64,000 nucleotides of DNA. Origin: Microglena sp. YARC (taxonomy: Eukaryota; Chlorophyta; Chlorophyceae; Chlamydomonadales; Chlamydomonadaceae). Shown piece by piece: positions 57,891 through 64,000 of this stretch (position 1 is its first letter; each line of letters opens with the position of its first letter). Both the position numbers and the translations under genes were made by a program. Where the stretch lies: assembly GCA_022414725.1 (NCBI GenBank), contig CM039463.1:93845145-93909144 (forward strand), written 5' to 3'. The notes beneath the pieces are model-generated. The model was not told the DNA's origin. It was given only the letters and a program-made list of their open reading frames with translations, and did not search any database.

Positions 57891-58325
57891 TTTTTTTTTT
57901 TACAAAGGGGGGAACCAGGAAAAGGCGCAACTGATAAAACCTAGCCCTTTGTGACCAAGGAGAAAAGACCAAAGAAAAAGTCAAGAACGGCTAAGGGACA
58001 GCTAAGGGACGGACACCACCTGGGCGACGTAAGGGACAAAGGAGGACGGGAACAGAAGACAAACAAACCAGAGAGGCAAGGAAGAAGCCAAAAACAGGAA
58101 GCCCAAGAGAAGGGGCTAGGACTACTAAGAAAAAGACCTATGAAGGGGGGGGGCCAAAACATTGCAACCTCTAACAGTCACCGTATCAGAAGACTGAAAG
58201 AGGAGATGCAAACTAAGGAGGACTGAAAGGAAAACTATGCAAGAAACTAAGAGAAAAAGGGGGGGAAGGGGTGGGGAGTGGGGGGGGGGGGGACTAAGGA
58301 GGCAACTGAGGAGGAAACTAAGGAG
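57891..58325 (-). mobile_element. Poly(A) retroposon, minus copy
   Basis: Poly-T (57890-57901), TACAAAGGGGGGAACCAGG, then CTAGCCCTTTGTGACCAAGG and TTGCAACCTCTAACAGTCAC. It is truncated into the T-run of the next copy at 58333. Confidence 0.8.
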
Positions 58326-58332
58326 GCAACTA

Positions 58333-58970
58333 TTTTTTTTTTTTTTTTTACAAAGGGGGGGAACTAGGAAAAGGCGCAACTGATAAAACCTAGCCCTTTG
58401 TGACCAAGGAGAAAAGACCAAAGAAAAAAAGACAAGAACGGCTAAGGGACAGCTAAGGGACGGACACCACCTGGGCGACGTAAGGGACAAAGAGAGGACG
58501 AGAACAGAAGACAAACAAACCAGAGAGGCAAGGAAGAAGCCAAAAAAGGGAAGCCCAAGAGAAGGGGCTAGGACTACTAAGAAAAAAGACCTATGAAGGG
58601 GGGGGCCATAACATTGCAACCTCTAACGTCACCGGGATCAGAAGACTGAAAGAGGAGATGCAAACTAAGGAGGACTAAAAGGAGGAAAACTATGCGAGAA
58701 ACTAAGAGAAAAAAGGGGGGTAGGGGGTGGGGGGGGGGTGGGGGGGACTAAGGAGGCAACTAAGGGGAAACTAAGGAGGGCAACTAAGGGTGAAACTGAA
58801 ACTAGGGGAAGCAAACTAAGGGAGAAACTGCAAAAACAAGCCAAAAGCAGGGAGACAACCAGAAAAGAAGAAAAACAACTGGAAGCAAAGCGAAAACCTA
58901 AAAGACTGGTCTGGGCAACTAAGGGTGGAAACTGAATTAGGGGAAGCAAACTAAGGGAGTAACTGCAAAA
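58333..58970 (-). mobile_element. Poly(A) retroposon, minus copy
   Basis: It is the same element, in tandem with the preceding one. It extends further at its 5' side (GAAACTGAACTAGGGG-like, AGAAGAAAAACAACTGGAAG), and this part is the reverse complement of the 3' region of the Asp-Pro repeat element (63240-63480). The minus-strand retroposons are thus 5'-truncated copies of that element. Confidence 0.75.
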
Positions 58971-59894
58971 ACCCTGGTGATGCCCTGTACCGTGTTGTAT
59001 CTTGCGTATGCAGGTTTAGGAGGCTTACTTAGGAGCTACATAGTTTTTGTTACCTTGTTACCGCTCCCTTTGAACCGTAGACATGCCGCGTTTGGTCGTC
59101 TTTGCAGAGCTTGCTGATTTGCATCGGCGACCTAGTGGCTTGATACTAGGCTGCTGATAGACTGCGCTGAAATGCTAATGGAGTGATGCCCTGATGCACA
59201 GGCTTACGGTTTATTTGCTTTTAAAGTGCCAGCTGCTTTAGTGCGCCTTTAAGGTTTCCTTGCTGTCAGTGGATCTGTGGGGGTTTCTACCCTTTCACCG
59301 TCCAGGACGTTTTCTAAGGAGTTTGAATTGCTTCTTTAGATACCTTGTTAGTGTTAGCTTTGGCCCTGTCCTGTTTGTTGTTGCATGCCGCGCTCTGGTC
59401 GTCTATGCAGAGCTTGCTGATCTGCATGGGTGACCTAGCGACATGTTACTAGGCTGCAGAGAGTATGTGCTGGTTTGCTACAGGAGTGATGCCCTGATGC
59501 ACTGGCCTGTTACAGGAGTGATGCCCTGCAGTGTTTTAAATCTTAGATCAGCAAGACCTTCGGCGGCATGCCTTTCCTTCTTTTTCTGTGTTGCTCTTGG
59601 AGGTTACAATGGTGTTTTATTGGTTGGGAGGAACAGTGTTGCTCGGAGGGGTGGGGGTGGTGCTCGAATGCCCTTTGTCCTTTGTCCTCCTAGTAATTAG
59701 TTTGTGTCCCTCGTTCTTTTGTCCCCTAGTCTTTTCGTCTTTTGTCTTGGATCTTTGTCTTAGCGGACTTTTGTCCATGTCTCTAGTCTTCTTCTTTGGT
59801 TTTTTCCTTGGTCACATAGGGCTAGGTTTTATCAGATGTTTCCCTTTCCTGGTTCCTCCCTATGTAAAAAGAAAAAAGAAAAAAAAAAAAAAAC
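58971..59894 (+). mobile_element. Poly(A) retroposon, long copy in segmental duplication
   Basis: It is colinear with 44541-45490, ending in an interrupted A-run at 59867-59894. Confidence 0.8.
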
Positions 59895-60299
59895 GAAGAG
59901 TTCTCCGAACCCTTTTTTATCCCTCTCTTCCCCTCCCTTCTTCTCTTCCTCCCCCTCCTTACCCCTCGCAAGGACTTGGCCTCCTGCTCCTCCTACTCCT
60001 CTCTCTCCCTCATCTATATGGCTAATATGGCAGGTCCGTTCGTCCAGGGCTGACAGACTAGACCATTATGAGCCCCTTCACCACACAAGGCTATCTGCCT
60101 TGCCCTTGGTCACCTTCACCAAAGCCATGGCCAGGGACTGGATGCGCACCCAGACGGACCTTCGCCTTCTGTCAAGATTGGTGGCGTGGCCTAGATTGCT
60201 CTCTCACAGTGGCTTCCTTTGCAAGCTTATGGGCACCCCCCGATCTGTTGCACCATGATCTGGTTCCCTCTTTGAAAAAAAAAAAAAAAAAAAAAAAAT
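59895..60299 (+). mobile_element. Unknown poly(A)-tailed segment, copy 2
   Basis: Same as 45491-45894, with poly(A) at about 60275-60298. The indels relative to copy 1 fall in C-runs and T-runs. Confidence 0.55.
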
Positions 60300-61110
60300 A
60301 TTGGGGTCACTCCCCGTGACCAGGAGCCTGATACCTGCACCATGGAAATAAAAATCCCTATGGCCTCAGGCCTCAGCGCTCCCTACAATCCCAGACCCGG
60401 ACCAAGAACCAGACCCAGCCCAAGCCCTAGATCTAGACCCTGATCTAGACCCTGCACCAGATCCAGACCATTCCCAGATCTAGACCCTGATCTAGACCTG
60501 ACCCAGACCCAGCCAAGCCCCAGCTCTAGACCCTGATCTAGACCCTGACCTAGATCCAGCCCAAGCCCCATATCTAGACCCTGATCTAGACCGTGACCAA
60601 GAACCAGCCCTAGCCCATGATCAAGACCCTGACCCAGATCAGGATCAGGTCCCAGATTTGGACACAGCTCACGACCACGTTCCAGATCTAGGTCTAGATC
60701 TGGACAAGATCAAGTTCCAGATCTGAGCTAAGATCCGGATCCAGATCTAGATCTTGATACTGTCTCTGTCTACGCTCCTGTTGTTTACCTGCCCCAGACC
60801 AGTCTTTTAGGATTTCGCTTTGCTTCAAACTTGTCTTTCTTCTTTTCTGGTTGCCTCCCTGCTTTTGGCTTGTTTTCCGCAGTTTCTCCCTTAGTTTGCT
60901 TCCCCTCGTTCAGTTCCCCCTTAGTTCCCTCCTGAGTTTCCCCCTTAGTTCTCTCCTGAATTATCCCCCCCCACTTTTTTATCTTCGTTTTTTGCACACT
61001 TTTCCTTATAATCCTTCTTAGTTTGCATCTTCTCTTTCAGTCTTCTGATCCGGCGACTGATAGAGGTTGCAATGTTTTTTCCTTCCCCTTCTTAGGTTGT
61101 TTTCTTAGTT
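60300..61110 (+). mobile_element. Asp-Pro repeat element, copy 2
   Basis: It is colinear with 45895-46717. The Asp-Pro frame is broken here by single-base losses (for example near 60470), so it is no longer open throughout. Confidence 0.65.
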
Positions 61111-61691
61111 TTTTTTTTTTTTTTTTTTTTTAGTTGTGAAAGGACTTTCACCCCAGGAGGTGGGTCTCCCAACACAAACCAGCGACACGGAGGATTCAGT
61201 TCGAATGGTGGTGCCACTCCTACAATATGCAAAGTAGGCGCACTTAGGGTTGGTGAGAGATACCAACCACGACCAACGAACATTCACCACTACCCTGTTG
61301 ACCACAGCAGACAAGCTCCCTGCCATGGTCGTTAGAGGCGGAATCAAGGAGACATAACTAGAGAACCACCACGAGGGCAGAAATACGACAGTACTTCCCT
61401 ACAAGGTTTGCTTAGGGCCAGGACGCCAAAAATACTAGAGGAATCGAACCTCACCACCCCCTTCCTACTCTCGCAAGTAGGGTCGATACAGCAAGGGTAC
61501 TGTAGATCACAAGGGATGTAGAACACACCACATTTGTAACTCAGCCTGCGTGTCCTGCGATCTAACGCCGCCCCTAACCGCTAAGGTAAACCTCGGCAAG
61601 CCAGGAAAAGAGCCATCTCCAGTGGGAACTATGGTCTGGGCGATTTTCGCGCCCAGACCGGTCTATTTGGGCGAATTTCACGCCCAGACCA
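61111..61691 (-). mobile_element. Minus-strand poly(A) element with paired hairpins, copy 2
   Basis: Poly-T at about 61109-61131. The body and both hairpins (61633-61659 and 61660-61690) match 46718-47296. Confidence 0.6.
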
Positions 61692-62160
61692 GGTGGTTGT
61701 GTGTGATGTGGTGGGGAGTGAGGGGTGTGGTGTGAAGTATGGGTGGGTGGTAAGTTGTAAGAACGTGTGGTGATGGGGGGAGAGTGTGTGGGTTATGTGT
61801 GATGTGGGTGGGGGAGTGAGTGTGGGTTAGGTGGTGAAGAGGGAAGGTGTGAGTGTGTGTGTTTGGGAGGGGATTTACTGGCCCAGACCTGTCTAGGCAA
61901 CTCGCACGGCCCTGGCCAGGGTTGTGGTGGTGGGTGGGGGGTGAGGGGTGTGATGTGAAGGTTGGTGGTGGTTTGTAGTAAGAACGTGTTGTGATAGGGG
62001 GGTGAGTGAGTGGTTATGGGCGGTGTGGTGGGGAGTGAGATTGTGGGGATGGTGGTCAAGAGGGGTGTGTGTGTGGGGGGTGAGGTGTGAGGAGGGGGGA
62101 GTGTTTGGCAGTGTGATGTTGAAGGGGTGTGATTATGATTTTTGCTGACCATATTTGAGA
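61692..62160. repeat. GT-rich low-complexity stretch
   Basis: It repeats GTGTGATGTGG and GGGAGTGAGTGTGG blocks. A second half (61930-62130) is a diverged duplicate of the first, separated by GGCCCAGACCTGTCTAGGC (61880). Confidence 0.8.
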
Positions 62161-62750
62161 GAGAGGGGGACAGTGTGTGTAGGTGGAAACATTAGGCTGT
62201 GGGCAAGGAATGAGGGTGGAGAAAAGAAGAAGTTGAAAAGAAACTTGGACCACAGGAGGAAGCATACCTAAGCATACCTGAGAAAGTCTGAACAGGAGGT
62301 GTCTGGAAAAGGAGGTGAATGTGAAGAGCAGAGGAATCAACAGGAGCGAGGTACGAGGTACCCCTCGCGAGGTACGAGGTACCCCTCGCATTTCCTGAGT
62401 AGGTTGTGGGGGGATTGATGAGTAAATAATTGTGTACACTGACAGCGCCGCGGTACAGTGATGAGGGGAACAGGCCAGGTCCACTGCGTTCCATCGTTCA
62501 CTGCGAGGGGTGTGGAGTAAGAAGTTGCGATAAATGAGGGAGATAAGGTCTGGTGGCCGGCGTTTAATGAGCCTGAAACCCAGTACAGACTGACAGCGCC
62601 GCGGTACAGTGATGAGGGGTCCAGGCCAGGTCCACTGCGTTCCATCGTTCACTGCGAGGGGTGTGGAGTAAGGAGTTGCGATAACTGAGGTAGGCCTAGC
62701 CCCTTCTCTAGGGCTTACTGTTTTGGGCTTAACCCCCTGATCTTTTGCAC
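62161..62750. repeat. Duplicated ~100-bp block and 21-bp repeat
   Basis: A ~100-bp block starting TGACAGCGCCGCGGTACAGT and containing GGCCAGGTCCACTGCGTTCC lies at 62438-62535 and again at 62588-62685. GAGGTACGAGGTACCCCTCGC is repeated in tandem at 62348-62391. No coding evidence is seen. Confidence 0.7.
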
Positions 62751-62751
62751 C

Positions 62752-63800
62752 ATGATTGGGGTCACTCCCGGTGACCAGGAGCCTGATACCCGCACCATGG
62801 AAATAAAAATCCCCATGACCACAGCGCTCCCAGACCCAATCCCAGACCCTATCCCAGACCCGGCCCAAGCCCTAGATCTAGACCCTGACCCAGATCCAGC
62901 CCATTCCCCGGATCTAGACCCTGATCTAGACCCTGACCCAGACCCAGCCCAGGCCTTTGCTCTCGACCCTGATCTAGACCCTGACCTAGGTCCAGCCCAA
63001 GCCCCAGCTCTAGGACCTGATCTTGACCCTGACCTAGATCCAGCCCAAGCCCAAGATCAAGACCCTGCCCCAGATCAGGATCAGGTTCCAGATTTGGACA
63101 CAGCTCACAACAACGTTCCAGATCTGGATCTAGATCTGGACCGAGATCAAGGTCCAGATCTGCGCTAAGATCTAGATCCAGATCTAGATCTTGATACTGT
63201 CTTTGTCCTCATTCCTGTTGTTTACCTGACCAGACCAGTCTTTTAGGTTTTCGCTTTGCTTCCAGTTGTCTTTCTTCTTTTCTGGTTGCCTCCCTGCTTT
63301 TGGCTTGTTTTTGCAGTTTCTCCCTTAGTTTGCTTCCCCTAGTTCAGTTTCCACCCTTAGTTACCTCCTTAGTTTCCTCCTCAGTTGCTTCCTTAGTTCC
63401 CCCCCCACCCCACCCCTCCCCCCCCTTTTTCCTCTTAGTTTCACGCATAGTTTTCCTTTTCGTCCTCCTTAGTTTGCATCTCCTCTTTCAGCCTTCTGAT
63501 CCGGTGACTGTTAGAGATTGCAATGTTATGGCCCCCCCCTTCATAGGTCTTTTTTCTTAGTGGTCCTAGCCCCTTCTCTTGGGCTTCCTGTTTTGGGCTT
63601 CTTCCTTGCCTCTCTGGTTTGTTTGTCTGTTCTGACCCTGTCCTCCTATGTCCCTTTAGTCGCACAGGTGGTGTCCGTCCCGTTGCTGTCCCTTAGCCGT
63701 TCTTGCCTTTTTCTTTGGTCTTTTTCTCCTTGTCACAGAGGGCTAGATTTTATCAGGTTGCGCCTTTTCCTGGTTCCCCCCTTTGTAAAAAAAAAAAAAA
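62752..63800 (+). mobile_element. Asp-Pro repeat element, copy 3, with complete 3' end
   Basis: The ORF 62752-63168 (138 codons; start context as in copies 1 and 2) consists almost wholly of PDLDPD/PAQA repeats ending DLR*. The 3' region then runs without a break through TAGTTTGCATCTCCTCTTTC and TTCATAGGTCTTTTTTCTTA to CCCCTTTGT(A)n at about 63786-63800. It shows that the Asp-Pro ORF and the abundant poly(A) 3' ends belong to one element. The acidic peptide may be the C-terminal end of a longer, absent protein. Confidence 0.7.
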
Positions 63801-63839
63801 AGGGGGCCAGATCCCCTCACAGGAGAGGACCGTCTTTGG

Positions 63840-64000
63840 GAGGTCTGCCCTCTGGCCGGTTACACCCTCTCACCGCTTCGGGACAGCCGTCTGCCGCCAG
63901 TTACACCCTCTCCACGCCTCGGGACAGCCTCGGGACAGCCTCGGTTACACCCTCTCACCCGCCTCGGTACAGCCTCGGTACAGCCTCGGGTACAGCCGTC
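63840..64000. repeat. CTCGGGACAGC tandem repeat
   Basis: Variants of CCTCGGGACAGC and GGTTACACCCTCTCACCGC alternate to the window edge. Confidence 0.85.

Noticed and set aside
63840..64000. Telomere or subtelomere end
   Set aside because: The CTCGGGACAGC repeat is not a telomeric motif, and no TTTAGGG-like or TTTTAGGG-like array is present in the window.

Overview
The window is repeat-dense nuclear DNA from a eukaryote. It has introns with GT/AG borders, non-LTR and LTR retrotransposons, tRNA-derived SINEs, a hAT-type MITE, many minisatellites and a 12.7-kb satellite array. The first large element encodes both an APE endonuclease and a C-terminal restriction-like endonuclease, with RNase H between them. 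That layout is known from the Dualen/RandI clade, first described in Chlamydomonas. I therefore infer a chlorophyte-like microalga, with moderate confidence. No bacterial-type operon, rRNA or CRISPR array is visible.

Bases 1-20065: minisatellites lead into a tRNA-derived SINE at 1176-1385. A nearly complete but frameshifted Dualen-like LINE follows at 3778-11055. It is bounded on both sides by the same ~250-bp sequence, apart from poly-G length. The 3' tail of the LINE is shared by the SINEs and by several truncated fragments, which points to a LINE/SINE partnership. From 19368 down to about 13544 on the minus strand lies one convincing multi-exon gene. Its splice phases agree across at least four introns. 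It encodes a coiled-coil part followed by long Ser/Ala/Gly/Asp repeat regions. Its introns hold minisatellites, SINEs, a hAT MITE with perfect 8-bp target duplication, and a 77-bp LINE-tail insertion.

Bases 20066-32803 are a 49-bp satellite, about 260 units, clean at the left edge and full of indels inside. Exactly 1000 Ns follow (32804-33803), a scaffold gap of standard size.

Bases 33804-64000 are a different repeat landscape. Two Copia LTR elements (38025-43915 and 47735-53608, minus strand) have practically identical LTRs and perfect 5-bp target duplications. Each sits in its own copy of one host repeat, so each supplies the empty site of the other. Both lack a recognisable reverse transcriptase and appear to lack the last catalytic residue of the integrase. 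The rest is poly(A)-tailed retroposons in both orientations, Asp-Pro repeat ORFs, a PHD-finger ORF, two copies of an unknown ORF followed by a RING-H2 finger, and a ~3.5-kb segmental duplication (about 44.04-47.48 kb against 58.33-61.87 kb).

Homopolymer indels separate repeat copies and break many reading frames, especially near the gap. They look like uncorrected long-read errors, so some 'pseudogenes' here may be intact in reality. I see no clear host gene besides the minus-strand coiled-coil gene. The least explained items are the LINE/SINE pair with swapped tRNA heads and the recently mobile but RT-less Copia elements.
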